This document shows, piece by piece, positions 52,184 to 61,737 of a stretch of DNA of 64,000 nucleotides. Position numbers and translations under genes: made by a program. Origin of the DNA: JBARDN01 sp050736695. GTDB lineage: Bacteria; Desulfobacterota; Binatia; Binatales; Binataceae. Under the pieces are notes generated by a model that saw only the letters and a program-made list of their open reading frames with translations, was not told the DNA's origin and ran no database searches. The stretch is taken from contig JBOHWH010000201.1 of the NCBI GenBank assembly GCA_050736695.1, forward strand, positions 28,637-92,636, written 5' to 3'. How positions within the stretch are numbered: position 1 is the first letter of the stretch; each line of letters starts with the position of its first letter.

Positions 52184-52248
52184 TAGGTGCGAGTCGTCCG
52201 CGGTGAATGCGCCGCTCGTCAATCCGTTTCTAGCTGGTGCCCGGTGTT

Positions 52249-54936
52249 TCACTGACCCATCGCCGTGATGTTGCAGCTCTCCGCTGTCATGCTTGCACCG
52301 GCGGGGAGGGTCAGCGCCGACGTGGTTGCCGAGGCGGCGGTAGCGCCCGTGTTCGCGCACGACGACTGAACTACATTCGGCGCGGTCGCGAAGTTTATTC
52401 CCGGCAGAGTAATCGTGCCGCCGCTGGCGAAGCCCACAGTCTGCGCCGTGCCGGTTTCCTGATAGCCGCTGAGCTGGCAACTGACGACTTTGATCGTGCC
52501 CTGATCGTTCATCGTGCAGGCCGCATATCCCGCCGTGCCGTTCGTGTACGTGGGCTTAATGAACTGCGCGTAGGGCACGAAGGTCGTCGGAGTAGGTAAG
52601 AAGACGCCCGAATCGATCGCGGTATAACTGGGCTGCAACCCTTGGCCGTCCCAGGTTACGAACGGCAGGCCACCGGGCTGCGCTGGATAAACGAATGAGT
52701 TCGAGGAATTGCCTAGAGGGGGACTGAATTGATCGCCAATCCACGTTCCGCACGACTGACCGTATGGTGAACATCCGATGTTATCGTCGCAGCCAACGCC
52801 GGAGGGGTTGATGCAGTACCCGATGACGTTGCCGCTCCACACGCCATAACCAGCTTGACCACCAATAACTATTCCGCTTGGATTGCTGCCCATCGGGCCG
52901 ATGTTTACATTCGACACGCCCGTGAATCCGGTCCCAACCAGGAACATTTGCGAGGATTGTGTATTTCCGCCGCTGATCTCTCCCGTCCCCGACAAAGTTC
53001 CAGTATAGATATCGACCGCATCCCCATAAAACTCCGCGTCGTGTATCTGGTAGCTTCCGATCTTATTGACATCGACCCCAAAGTCGCGCCACTCGACGTT
53101 GATATTGTTGATCGTCTCGTTGTAGGTTTCCTGAGAATCCGAATAGAAGCACGCGAGGCCGCCGGTGCTGCCGAAGCCGGTGTCGCAGACCACATCATCG
53201 ACGATGTTGTTCTCGTCGTTCGAGATGCCGCCGAAATTAACGCACAGGCTCACGTTGCCGCCGCATTCGATATTCTGAATCTTCCAGTGCGTCGGTGGCG
53301 TGGAGTTGTTGGTTCCGGCAGAGGCGGGAGCGCCCGGACCCTGCGTGGACGGACTGGATGTTCCGTAACCGTTGATGTCGATAAATGCGCCGGGCGCGTT
53401 GTTCGGGTCTTCTAGCGCAAGCCGCGAGATTTTGGAGTCCGCAGACTGGTTGCCGTTGATAATTCTGCCGCCGACCGGACCATCCCATTGCAACTGGCTC
53501 GGGCTTCCGTCCACGCCGGTCGAGTTAGCGCCCAGAAACCCCCCGCCGATCATGCCCCACAGACTCACTCCCTGCGACAGCGGATAGGGGTTCGCGCAGC
53601 CCGGAACATAGACCGCCGAACATTGAAACGAGTTGGACAAGCACGATGCGTTGACCGCGCTTTGAAATGCAGGCGCGTCGTCATGGCGCATCGTGAAGGT
53701 GCCAGTCTGACTCGGCGCAACCGACAGCGTGATACTCAGTCCACTGATATTCGTAATCTGCGCGTCGTCGTCCGCCGCCCACGCGCTTGCGGAACTGCCT
53801 TCGCTATCTTCGGCGACGCCAAATCCGTTGCCGAAATCGAAGTAGATATCGGCAGGGGGATTGACGCCGCCTTCTATAATCCCCACCTGTTTGACCGCCT
53901 GAATGCCAGTTGGAGTGCAGCTTGCGCCCGTGCAGCGCTGGATCACGTAGCCGGTGGCGTTCGCGTCGTCGGTCCATTGAAGGACGTTGTTATTCCCGAC
54001 GCTCAGAACCGCCGCGCCAGTCACGTAAATGATATTGCTCCGCGCCGACCACATCCCGTTAAGGCCGGCGCCGATTCCCGTCTGCCCGGTCGCGCGAATC
54101 GCGTAGCCATAGACCGTCGCGCAGGAAGTATTGTGGCCAGTCGCATAGGTGGCAGTGTCGGTGTTGCACTGTCCGGTAAGCGTGTTGTACTGAAAATTCG
54201 GCTGGCTTGGGCCGCCATTGTAGATATAGCCATTTAGCGTGACGCTGGTCAGGGTCGGCGTCGCGAGAGTGTTGCTCGCGCCCGCATGATCGAGCTTGAC
54301 GTATTGACCGGCCTTGAAATCGCCAATCGCGCCGACGGTGACGATGGGATTGCTCGCAGTCGCCGCCGCGCTCTCGGTCGTAGTCGAGCAGACCGCGCCA
54401 TATTTCGGATTAGTCACATCGATCCGGCCCGCGATATTGAAGCCGTTCAGCGCAGCCGCCGTACTGCTCCCGCTCGCGGCGTTCGCTCCGCTCGCCACGA
54501 CAGGTGTCTTGCCACCTAATACGGTGCTGACCGTGTTCGCGTTCGAGGCGCCGGTTACATCGCCGCCCATAGATAGATTGCTCGCGCTGGTCGCGCAGCT
54601 CCAGGCTCCGTTCTGACCCATCGCCCATGCACCGGCGCCGCCGCCGCCGCAAGGACTGACTTTCTGGCAATCGACACAATAGAAAAGGGTCCCATCCTGT
54701 TCGGCGGGTAGATTCGCGAAGCTGAGGCTCACGATCGCAGGTGAGATTGGCTGCGCGCCTGAAAGGCGGTTGTTAATCGCGTTCCTGAAGAGAAGCCCTG
54801 CGTTGGTTCCGGTATAGTTCGGGATCGGCTGGTACGCGCCGGACGGCGGCAGGTTCTGCGCGGTTGACGGAGACAGCGGGAAGAACGTGGCAATGAGCGC
54901 GATTAGCATAAGAGTCAGGATTTTTCGATTAGCCAT
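52249..54936 (-). CDS. Large secreted beta-helix protein with split pectate-lyase-3-like features
   Basis: 895 aa from ATG 54936, preceded by GAGGG. A signal peptide (MANRKILTLMLIALIATFF, cleavage near STAQ) starts the protein. After a Gly/Ala/Ser/Thr-rich region with GGDVTGASNANTVSTVLGG (about 125-145), DVTNPKYGAVC near 172 and DDAPAFQSAVNA near 419 look like the two halves of the pectate_lyase_3 signature, separated by about 240 residues. The middle is rich in Asn, Gly and short strands, as in right-handed beta-helices. A polysaccharide lyase or tailspike-like depolymerase is plausible. It lies upstream of wzy in the same direction. Confidence 0.6.
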   Translation of the reverse strand: MANRKILTLMLIALIATFFPLSPSTAQNLPPSGAYQPIPNYTGTNAGLLFRNAINNRLSGAQPISPAIVSLSFANLPAEQDGTLFYCVDCQKVSPCGGGGAGAWAMGQNGAWSCATSASNLSMGGDVTGASNANTVSTVLGGKTPVVASGANAASGSSTAAALNGFNIAGRIDVTNPKYGAVCSTTTESAAATASNPIVTVGAIGDFKAGQYVKLDHAGASNTLATPTLTSVTLNGYIYNGGPSQPNFQYNTLTGQCNTDTATYATGHNTSCATVYGYAIRATGQTGIGAGLNGMWSARSNIIYVTGAAVLSVGNNNVLQWTDDANATGYVIQRCTGASCTPTGIQAVKQVGIIEGGVNPPADIYFDFGNGFGVAEDSEGSSASAWAADDDAQITNISGLSITLSVAPSQTGTFTMRHDDAPAFQSAVNASCLSNSFQCSAVYVPGCANPYPLSQGVSLWGMIGGGFLGANSTGVDGSPSQLQWDGPVGGRIINGNQSADSKISRLALEDPNNAPGAFIDINGYGTSSPSTQGPGAPASAGTNNSTPPTHWKIQNIECGGNVSLCVNFGGISNDENNIVDDVVCDTGFGSTGGLACFYSDSQETYNETINNINVEWRDFGVDVNKIGSYQIHDAEFYGDAVDIYTGTLSGTGEISGGNTQSSQMFLVGTGFTGVSNVNIGPMGSNPSGIVIGGQAGYGVWSGNVIGYCINPSGVGCDDNIGCSPYGQSCGTWIGDQFSPPLGNSSNSFVYPAQPGGLPFVTWDGQGLQPSYTAIDSGVFLPTPTTFVPYAQFIKPTYTNGTAGYAACTMNDQGTIKVVSCQLSGYQETGTAQTVGFASGGTITLPGINFATAPNVVQSSCANTGATAASATTSALTLPAGASMTAESCNITAMGQ

Positions 54937-54991
54937 TTCATAGCCCTCACATTGCAGATACTGATCTGCCATGGGGGCGGGATTTTTATAA

Positions 54992-55008
54992 GGCTGAACT
55001 GTTCAGCC
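54992..55008. promoter_or_regulatory. 17-bp perfect palindrome upstream of the secreted beta-helix gene
   Basis: GGCTGAAC-T-GTTCAGCC at 54992-55008, 56 bp before the ATG of the secreted protein. It has the size and symmetry of a dimeric regulator site. No regulator gene is adjacent. The other bases of the 195-bp gap contain no supported gene. Confidence 0.45.
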
Positions 55009-55131
55009 ATGAACAAACCTGGCAAAATCGCTAAATCTAGCCCTGACGGTGAACTTCAGAAAACCTCAAGAAAAGTCAGAACTATTCGACGTTTTGACTG
55101 ACTATCTTGTGAAGGCCTTATACCATATGGG

Positions 55132-56160
55132 TCACACAGTTTTCGCGAGAATTTCTTGAAGCCGATCGGCGTAGGTGTTGCGACCCTCGATGATTTTGCG
55201 CTGACCTGCCGCCGCGATCGCGCGCCGATCGGCGTCGCGTGCGAGCCATTGGCCGACCTTGGCGGCCATTTCATCCGGCGAGGAAAAGAAGACCGCTTCG
55301 CGATCTTCGGCGAAGATCTCCTGATGCGCCGGCGTTCGCTCGGTCAGCATGAATCCACCGCAGGCCGGAAGTTCAAAGGTACGCATCACGTGATCATCGC
55401 GATTCGCGCGCCGCACCAGGTTGATTGCGATTTTCGCACCGCCTGCCGCCAGCCGGAAGTCGCGCCCGATCGCGGACCCGCGCCAGTAGCGCTTGAGCGC
55501 GGAATAGCGATCCCAGTAGCCGCCGTAGAGGTTCAGGCGCAACTCGGGCAGCGCACGAATGAGGGTCTCGAAGTAGGGGGCGCGATCCGCGTCGCCGCCG
55601 CCAATAAACATCGCGTCGCAATCGTACCGGCGATGCTCTTCGGGCGTCGCGGGCGCTTGCGGAAAATGAACTTTCGGTTTGTAGCCGAAACGCACGTAGG
55701 CGACGCGCGCGCATCCCGCCCGAATCACGTCGTCCATCATCGCGCGTTTGGTGCATACGTATAAGTCATAGCGCGGAATCGATTCGATCAGGTCGCGCGT
55801 GTTCGCCGCGGAATTGAACGGATCGTCGGTCGCCCAATTCACCATCGCCGCGCCGGATACCTCGCGCACCTGGCGCAAAGTGGCGGGCGAGAAATAGGCG
55901 CCCTTTCCCATCAGAACAAGCTCCGGACGAAAGCGCCGCGCCTCGGCGACGATCGCCGCGTTGAGCGCCCGATACCCCGCGGGATATCCGCGCACGCGCC
56001 CGACGATGCGGCTTGCGATCGAGTTCCGTGTGGGCAGATATTTTGCCTCATCGAAAAACACAAACTCGCATTCACCGCGCTCCGCCTTTTGCTCGAGCGC
56101 CTCCAGGAAATGCGCACTCGCGGGCGCGTACGCGCTGGTCTCAGTGTAGAGAATTCGCAT
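55132..56160 (-). CDS. CgeB-like glycosyltransferase
   Basis: 342 aa from ATG 56160 (MRILYTETSAYAP). Features of the CgeB/glycosyl transferase 1_2 family are the middle segment WATDDPFNSAANTRDL and DLYVCTKRAMMDDVIRAG, the donor domain FIGGGDADRAPYFETLI and C-terminal RTFELPACGGFMLTERTP. These occur in spore-coat and surface-glycan loci; the donor is unknown. Its first 20 bases overlap the asnB stop. Homology supports the ATG inside asnB rather than an earlier codon. Confidence 0.83.
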   Translation of the reverse strand: MRILYTETSAYAPASAHFLEALEQKAERGECEFVFFDEAKYLPTRNSIASRIVGRVRGYPAGYRALNAAIVAEARRFRPELVLMGKGAYFSPATLRQVREVSGAAMVNWATDDPFNSAANTRDLIESIPRYDLYVCTKRAMMDDVIRAGCARVAYVRFGYKPKVHFPQAPATPEEHRRYDCDAMFIGGGDADRAPYFETLIRALPELRLNLYGGYWDRYSALKRYWRGSAIGRDFRLAAGGAKIAINLVRRANRDDHVMRTFELPACGGFMLTERTPAHQEIFAEDREAVFFSSPDEMAAKVGQWLARDADRRAIAAAGQRKIIEGRNTYADRLQEILAKTV

Positions 56161-57967
56161 TGGTGCTAAGCGCGAACCCGAAACGTCGCGCGATGAGCGA
56201 CGCCCAATCGCGCAACCCGCGGCCGCCCGGAACCCCGCTGGCCCGGAGCAGCCACTGCCTGATCGGAACCGTGAAGCCGGTCTTGGGCCGTGCAAGCAGT
56301 TCTTCGCGAATCGATCCGCGCAAAACCGCCGAGAGCAAATCGGCCTTGCTCATTTCCGGATGCGCCGCGACCGCGGGCATCACCTCGCGCAGCATCGGCA
56401 GGTCAACCATCGGCATCCGGATTTCGATCGAATGCGCCATCCCGGCCCAGTCGGCGTCACGCAGCAACTGATTGCGCATGTACCAGGTCATCTCGAGCGC
56501 GGCAATTTTCAAATGATCGCCTTCGATACCCGCTACGCTGTGCTCCATCGATTCAACCGGGTCGAAGTCCGCAAGTCCCGCTTTGACCACGTCCGGAGCC
56601 AGCACCGATTCCAACTCCCACGGCATGAAGAGCGCCCGCCGCATCAGATATGCGGCGCCGAATGAGCCGCTATATTCCAGAATCGAAGCGTATTTTGGCG
56701 ACGCCAGGCGAGTCGCAATCGGCGCCGAGATTCGCCGCAAGCCCGCGCCAAACGATTTGCCGGGAATCATGCGCCCCAAGCTGACCAGACGCGGCACCTG
56801 CCGATAGCTCGGATACCCGCCGAACATCTCGTCACCGCCGAGACCCGACAGCGCCGCTTTAAACCCGAGCGCCCGCGCCGCCATGCTGACGAAATAGGTA
56901 TTGACGCCGTCGATGCTCGGCTGGTCCATCGCATCGAACAGCGCACAGCTTTGGGCTTCGAAATCGTCCTCCGATACCCAGCGCGCGTGATGTCTCAGTC
57001 CGAGCGTCTCGGCGATCTCTGCCGCACAGACGGTCTCGTCGGCAGAGCTGCCGACATACTCTTTGAATCCGAGTGTGATCGAATCTATCCGCGCGGGGCC
57101 GGCCTGCACCGAGCGCGCCGCGATACTGCTCGAATCGAGTCCGGCCGACAGAAACACTCCGACCGGCACGTCCGCGATCAGATGCTGATTGACGCTGCGC
57201 CCCAGAGCCTGTTTGATGCATCGCGCGGGCCCTTCGCCATCGTCAGGCCGCGCACTTGCGCCGATCCCGGCCAGTTCACGGCGGATATCGCAGAACTGCG
57301 TGACCCGGCGGGCGCCGCCCGCTTCGACCGTCAGGCAGCAGCCGGCGGGTAGAGCTTTGATCTTTTTGTAGATCGTAAATGGCTCAGGCACCGAGCCGAG
57401 TAGAAAGAATCCCACCTGCCCTGCCGTATCGAGGTCCGGCGCGACGGCGCCCCCGCGAAGGATCGCTTTCACCTGAGATGCGATCCGGATCGTGCCGCCG
57501 TCGTCGGCGTAATAGAGCGGCTTCATCCCGAACGGATCGCGCGCAAGCACCATCCGCCGCGCGGCAGCGTCCCAGATCGCAATCGCGTACATCCCGCGGA
57601 GGTAATCGAACATCCCGACGCCGTGGGCGGCATAGAGATGGAGCAGAACTTCGGTGTCGGAGGCCGATCGGAATTGATCTCCATCCGCTTCGAGCGCGCG
57701 GCGCAACTCGCGGTAGTTGTAAATCTCGCCGTTGAAGACAATCTGGAGCGTGCCGTCGGCGGACGCCATCGGCTGCGCTCCGCTATCGCTCAGATCGACG
57801 AGGGCGAGCCTGCGATGCGCCAGTCCGACGCGGCGGTCCGCGCAGAGCCACATCCCGGCGCCGTCGGGACCGCGCGCGCTCATCGCCTCGCGGATCTTCA
57901 GCAGCTCGGCTTGATCGACGGGCGCGGCTTCGGCGCCATAGGCGAATATCCCCGCGATCCCGCACAT
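56141..57967 (-). CDS. asnB: Asparagine synthase (glutamine-hydrolysing), glycan-locus type
   Basis: 608 aa. MCGIAGIFAYG keeps the glutaminase nucleophile Cys2, then RGPDGAGMWL, LVDLSDSGAQPMAS, QIVFNGEIYNYREL and RDPFGMKPLYYA. The synthetase domain has the PP-loop GVFLSAGLDSSSIAARS. The SAGLDSS form is slightly off the usual SGGLDSS. In surface polysaccharide loci these enzymes amidate sugar uronic acids as well as Asp. It makes a clear contrast with the lasso cyclase at 38471-40327, which lacks Cys2. Confidence 0.93.
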   Translation of the reverse strand: MCGIAGIFAYGAEAAPVDQAELLKIREAMSARGPDGAGMWLCADRRVGLAHRRLALVDLSDSGAQPMASADGTLQIVFNGEIYNYRELRRALEADGDQFRSASDTEVLLHLYAAHGVGMFDYLRGMYAIAIWDAAARRMVLARDPFGMKPLYYADDGGTIRIASQVKAILRGGAVAPDLDTAGQVGFFLLGSVPEPFTIYKKIKALPAGCCLTVEAGGARRVTQFCDIRRELAGIGASARPDDGEGPARCIKQALGRSVNQHLIADVPVGVFLSAGLDSSSIAARSVQAGPARIDSITLGFKEYVGSSADETVCAAEIAETLGLRHHARWVSEDDFEAQSCALFDAMDQPSIDGVNTYFVSMAARALGFKAALSGLGGDEMFGGYPSYRQVPRLVSLGRMIPGKSFGAGLRRISAPIATRLASPKYASILEYSGSFGAAYLMRRALFMPWELESVLAPDVVKAGLADFDPVESMEHSVAGIEGDHLKIAALEMTWYMRNQLLRDADWAGMAHSIEIRMPMVDLPMLREVMPAVAAHPEMSKADLLSAVLRGSIREELLARPKTGFTVPIRQWLLRASGVPGGRGLRDWASLIARRFGFALSTNANSLH

Positions 57968-58089
57968 CTATGTTTGCCCTCTACTCAATACGAGGCGGCT
58001 CACCAGTGGATGAACCATTTCGGCTATTCGATCGTTGCCGTCCTGGCCACTGAGTATCGTCTCGCTCCGAGTGGAGATTTCTGAGCGCG

Positions 58090-58815
58090 TCATCTTATGA
58101 ACCGTCCAAAGATGTTGCCGCGCATGCCGGCAAGCACCTCGAATCGATTGACCAGCCGCTCGTACGCAACACCGGCAACAAACGGCAGCGGATGGAACAC
58201 GAGGTAGCTCGGGTCTGGCTCGTACATCGTGAGTTCTATCGCCGAGAAGGCCGCCACGTTGGCCAGGCGCCTCAATCGCCGCCGCGAGTTCATCCGAAAA
58301 TAAGTCGGCCACGGTTCGTGAACCTCTTTCGCCAAACCGCGCGCGCGATTGGCGATCAATCTGTGCAATCGGTGAGGAGTCGCACTGGCGGCCAGGCCAA
58401 CATAGTGAAAGCGGTTGGGTGTGCGAAAAAAGTAAGAGGCGCCTGGTTTCAAAACCCGCCGCACTTCGCGCAAGAAAACTAATGGGTCCGCGATGTGCTC
58501 CAACACGAAGTCGCTGAATGCCAGATCAAAGGTACTCTGCGAAAAAGGGAGCGGCGCAGGCGGTTCGTAGACGTACGCCTCGTCCAACTCGGGGTTCTCA
58601 AGAACGCACGGGTCCACATCAACCCCGATGAGTCGGGCCACCTCGCCTTTTAGGATTCGCACCGTTTGTTTCGTCGCCGGGCCTGCGCCGAGGTTGAGGA
58701 CCACTGAATTGGGCGCCGCCAAAGCGCGAACCCAGCGGTAGAAAGCCACAGTGCCGTTCCGCCACCCGGAAGGATAGTACCGATCCTTCAGTCGTTGCAC
58801 CCGCACCGTCGTCAT
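58090..58815 (-). CDS. SAM-dependent methyltransferase (Methyltransf_11-like)
   Basis: 241 aa from ATG 58815. Motif I VVLNLGAGPATKQTV, acidic motif LIGVDVDPCVLENP and post-I segment FDLAFSDFVLEHIADPLVFLREVRRVLKPG are those of class I methyltransferases of the UbiE/Methyltransf_11 type, followed by FFRTPNRFHYVGL. The start lies three bases downstream of the stop of the upstream glycosyltransferase. The target is probably a sugar hydroxyl or carboxyl of the polysaccharide, inferred from location only. A 122-bp gap follows asnB. Confidence 0.86.
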   Translation of the reverse strand: MTTVRVQRLKDRYYPSGWRNGTVAFYRWVRALAAPNSVVLNLGAGPATKQTVRILKGEVARLIGVDVDPCVLENPELDEAYVYEPPAPLPFSQSTFDLAFSDFVLEHIADPLVFLREVRRVLKPGASYFFRTPNRFHYVGLAASATPHRLHRLIANRARGLAKEVHEPWPTYFRMNSRRRLRRLANVAAFSAIELTMYEPDPSYLVFHPLPFVAGVAYERLVNRFEVLAGMRGNIFGRFIR

Positions 58816-58817
58816 GG

Positions 58818-60002
58818 CTAGGCCGATCGGAGCCCGCCTTTGGCGGCGACCGGGTCCGCCGGGGGAATCTGCCGCGCAGTTTCGTAGCACGCCGTCATCC
58901 GGTCGCCATAAGAGTCCCAGCCGCCGAGGGATTGAACGCGTGCGAGGGCGGCGCGGCCCATCGCCTCGCGCGCGGCGGGGTTTTCGCGCAGATATACCAA
59001 CTTCTCGGCAATCGCCGCGGGATCGCGAATCGGAACGATAAAGCCCTCGACGCCGTCGGTGAATAGGTCTTCCGCTCCCGTGTTCGTGGTAGCGATCACC
59101 GGCACTCCGCACGCCATCGCCTGCGCCTGGACCAGCGCTAAGCCGTCTTGCACCGATGGAAGCACGAGCACGGAAGCCTGCGAGTAAAACTCAGATAAGC
59201 GATAGCGCGGGATCACTCCGAGGTGACGGAAATGGTCGCGGTAACGGACAAGAAAGGGCCTTATTTCGGTATCGACTGATCCGATTAGCCATGTCTCCTG
59301 GTTAGGAATCCGAGATTTTGTGACAGCCTCCAGTAGATAGTGGATGCCTTTTTGGACCGAGGATGTGCCGACGAACAGCACCCGGAAGACCGCGTCGCGC
59401 TTGGGCATCGGATGGAATATCGACAGATCCACGCCGTAGGGATTCAGCCGCAACTTGGTTGCCGGCACGCCGCACTCGACGAACGAGCGCATCGCAAACC
59501 CCGACGGCACCGAAATGAGATCGCAGAACTCATAATCCGCCAGCTCACGCTCGATTAGCCGCGGTTCGGTCGCACGAAACGGGATACCGACGCGCGCATA
59601 TTCCTCGCGCAGAATCTCATTCTGATAAACGATGTGCGAGGAGCCGCGGTCGCAAACTGTGAGCGCGCCAAAGCGATCGTGAGCCGCGCGATGCGACCTG
59701 ATCCCGAATGACGACAGGCAATGGAAGACCTCGCATGGCACGACGCGATCGGCCATCCAGCGGTCGAACGCTTCGATGGTCGCGAGGTTCATGCGGTCGC
59801 GCAGGCCAGCCAGGCGAAGTTTTCCAAGAACGTGAGTTGCGCCCATCAGCCACGGATAGGTGCTGACCTTCGCGCGCGGCAGTCCATCGACCTTGAAGGC
59901 CGGATAAGCGGTGTAGAGCCGCGTCAGATGGCCGAGCCGTTCCATCTGCCGCGCAAGATCGAACGCATGAAAGCGCCCCGCACTGGCGACGCAAACTTTC
60001 AT
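58818..60002 (-). CDS. Glycosyltransferase family 4
   Basis: 394 aa from ATG 60002, which overlaps the upstream methyltransferase stop (ATGA). N-terminal segment KVCVASAGRFHAFDLARQMERLGHL, linker LRLNPYGVDLSIFHPM, donor site FRVLFVGTSSVQKGIHYLLEAV and the EX7E-type region VLVLPSVQDGLALVQAQAMACGVPVIATTNTG (the first Glu is replaced by Gln-Asp). The C-terminus ends with a poorly conserved tail. It should add one sugar of the repeat unit. Confidence 0.9.
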   Translation of the reverse strand: MKVCVASAGRFHAFDLARQMERLGHLTRLYTAYPAFKVDGLPRAKVSTYPWLMGATHVLGKLRLAGLRDRMNLATIEAFDRWMADRVVPCEVFHCLSSFGIRSHRAAHDRFGALTVCDRGSSHIVYQNEILREEYARVGIPFRATEPRLIERELADYEFCDLISVPSGFAMRSFVECGVPATKLRLNPYGVDLSIFHPMPKRDAVFRVLFVGTSSVQKGIHYLLEAVTKSRIPNQETWLIGSVDTEIRPFLVRYRDHFRHLGVIPRYRLSEFYSQASVLVLPSVQDGLALVQAQAMACGVPVIATTNTGAEDLFTDGVEGFIVPIRDPAAIAEKLVYLRENPAAREAMGRAALARVQSLGGWDSYGDRMTACYETARQIPPADPVAAKGGLRSA

Positions 60003-60823
60003 GACAGTGGCAACTCGTGCGGAGCCGCGGAAAGACACTGACTGTATTGCGGATGTGAAAATCGATGATCGATGTAGATCTGTTGGTGCCAATAGCGCGG
60101 TATGGACCGCTCGAAAGAACAGTGGGCGGGCGATAGCATCGCGTCAGAATGCGCTGAATTGTATTCGGCGATCGCGGCGCGCTCTCCGTTGCGCTCGCAA
60201 TACAGATTGTCCGGAGAACCGATTATGTCGTCGAACCAGCACCACACGCGCGGGATCCGGTGTTCGGCGTCGAGTATTGCGAGCGCACGCGCCGTTGATG
60301 TGTAGAGGTCAAGATCAAACATCACCGCCCCCAGCGGAGCCGAGGGCTCCGGCCTGAACTCGGTCAGCGTTCGGACCACATCGCCAAGCCTGAGTTCCGC
60401 GCGATTGCGGATTCGTTTCTTCAGCCGCTCCACGTCCATCCTGAACAACCCCGCGGGCCATGCGTACGGAAGGTCGCGCGGATCGTCACTTGCCGGAAGA
60501 CCGGTTGCAGCGTCAAACCCGAACACGCGAACGCTCACGCCCGTCGCACGAAACACCTCGTCGGCGTGATCGCACAGAGCGAGCAGTCCATTTCCACCCG
60601 CTACGCCCATTTCCACGACAGTAATCGCGCGATGGCCAAGGGCCTTGGCCTGCAGCGCCGCGCTGTACACGCACCATCCGTAGAACGGGCGCTCGACGGC
60701 TTCGATCGCGAGCCGATTGGCATAGCTGCCAAGTCTGAAACGCTTCGCAAGCTCGCGGACGAGCCTGACACGAAGTGGCTCAGGATAGGCTGAAATCCGC
60801 AGGATTCGATCAATCGAAGGCAT
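59999..60823 (-). CDS. Class I SAM-dependent methyltransferase, TylF/MTase-24-like
   Basis: 274 aa from ATG 60823; a GTG five codons earlier is also possible. The core reads ITVVEMGVAGGNGLLALC (motif I, about residue 70), VFGFDAATGLP, PLGAVMFDLDLYTSTARAL and WCWFDDIIGSPDNLYCERNGE. The FDLDLYTS and DDI acidic residues suggest metal dependence as in TylF-type enzymes. The target is unknown. It overlaps the next glycosyltransferase by four bases, so the two are coupled. A 164-bp gene-free gap lies upstream on its 5' side (60824-60987). Confidence 0.75.
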   Translation of the reverse strand: MPSIDRILRISAYPEPLRVRLVRELAKRFRLGSYANRLAIEAVERPFYGWCVYSAALQAKALGHRAITVVEMGVAGGNGLLALCDHADEVFRATGVSVRVFGFDAATGLPASDDPRDLPYAWPAGLFRMDVERLKKRIRNRAELRLGDVVRTLTEFRPEPSAPLGAVMFDLDLYTSTARALAILDAEHRIPRVWCWFDDIIGSPDNLYCERNGERAAIAEYNSAHSDAMLSPAHCSFERSIPRYWHQQIYIDHRFSHPQYSQCLSAAPHELPLS

Positions 60824-60987
60824 GAAACCGCCCCGCACCGGCGACGGCGAGATTCATAGCTTCGCCGCCGGCGCATTGCAGATACGTGGATGGATCGATC
60901 GCGCCCGCGTGGAGCGCCGCCTTATGCGGCAGAAACAAAAGCTCCTTCGCCCGATTTTTTATTTTCCGAGTGGCCGGCATGACTCAT

Positions 60988-61737
60988 CTAGCGCGGTTTC
61001 TCTGCGACGACCGCGATACTCAGGTAAGGCCGTGCGAGCGCGTCGGTCACCGGCCGATCCGCGATTCGCAACCCGCGCAAAGGAAACGTCGCCGCCCATC
61101 CCAGCGTCGGCGAAGTTTCGCTCGCCGCGCGCATCAGGTCGGTTACCCTCTGCATTACGACGCCGCTTGCAAATTCCTCGGCCGTCGTCGCCAAGCCGGC
61201 GTCTGCCAGAAGCGCGCGCATCTCGGCATGAGTATATCCCCATCGCACATGGCCGCCGTCTTCGGTTTCGGAGAGCTTGTCGCCGCGCAGCGGAGGACAA
61301 TTTTTGTATGGAGTCGAAACAAACAGGCGTCCGCCGGGTTTCAGCATCGCGGCGAGATCGCGCGCCAGTTTGCGGTCGTCCATGATGTGCTCGATCGTCT
61401 CGAGGCAGATCATCTGATCGAATTGCCCCAGCTCGGCGCGCATCATGTCGAGCCGGCGCAAATCGCATGGCAGGAAGCGGGCGCCCGCGATTTCGAGCAT
61501 CGCGGCGCGTGCGATCGCCTTGCGATTGTTCGCTTCATCAAAGGACAGGCCTACGGCCTCATTGCCGATCCGGGCGGCATACATAGTGAATGCGCCGTTG
61601 CCGCATCCGGCGTCGAGCGTGCGCAGAGGTCCCGGCTTCAGATGGCGCCGCAGCCAAATGAAGCGGTCATAAACCAGCGGATCGCCCTGCATCACAAGCG
61701 CGCGCCATCCGAACAGCTTGAGCAGCGGATCGGTCAT
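60988..61737 (-). CDS. SAM-dependent methyltransferase
   Basis: 249 aa from ATG 61737, overlapping the upstream methyltransferase stop (ATGA). Motif I TLDAGCGNGAFTMYAARIG (about 38-56), AVGLSFDEANNRK, LPCDLRRLDMM, FDQMICLETIEHIMDDRKLARDLAAMLKPGGRLFVSTP. This is a standard small-molecule methyltransferase core of the Methyltransf_11/25 type. A role in methylation of a surface sugar is likely from context. No lesion is seen. Confidence 0.86.
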   Translation of the reverse strand: MTDPLLKLFGWRALVMQGDPLVYDRFIWLRRHLKPGPLRTLDAGCGNGAFTMYAARIGNEAVGLSFDEANNRKAIARAAMLEIAGARFLPCDLRRLDMMRAELGQFDQMICLETIEHIMDDRKLARDLAAMLKPGGRLFVSTPYKNCPPLRGDKLSETEDGGHVRWGYTHAEMRALLADAGLATTAEEFASGVVMQRVTDLMRAASETSPTLGWAATFPLRGLRIADRPVTDALARPYLSIAVVAEKPR

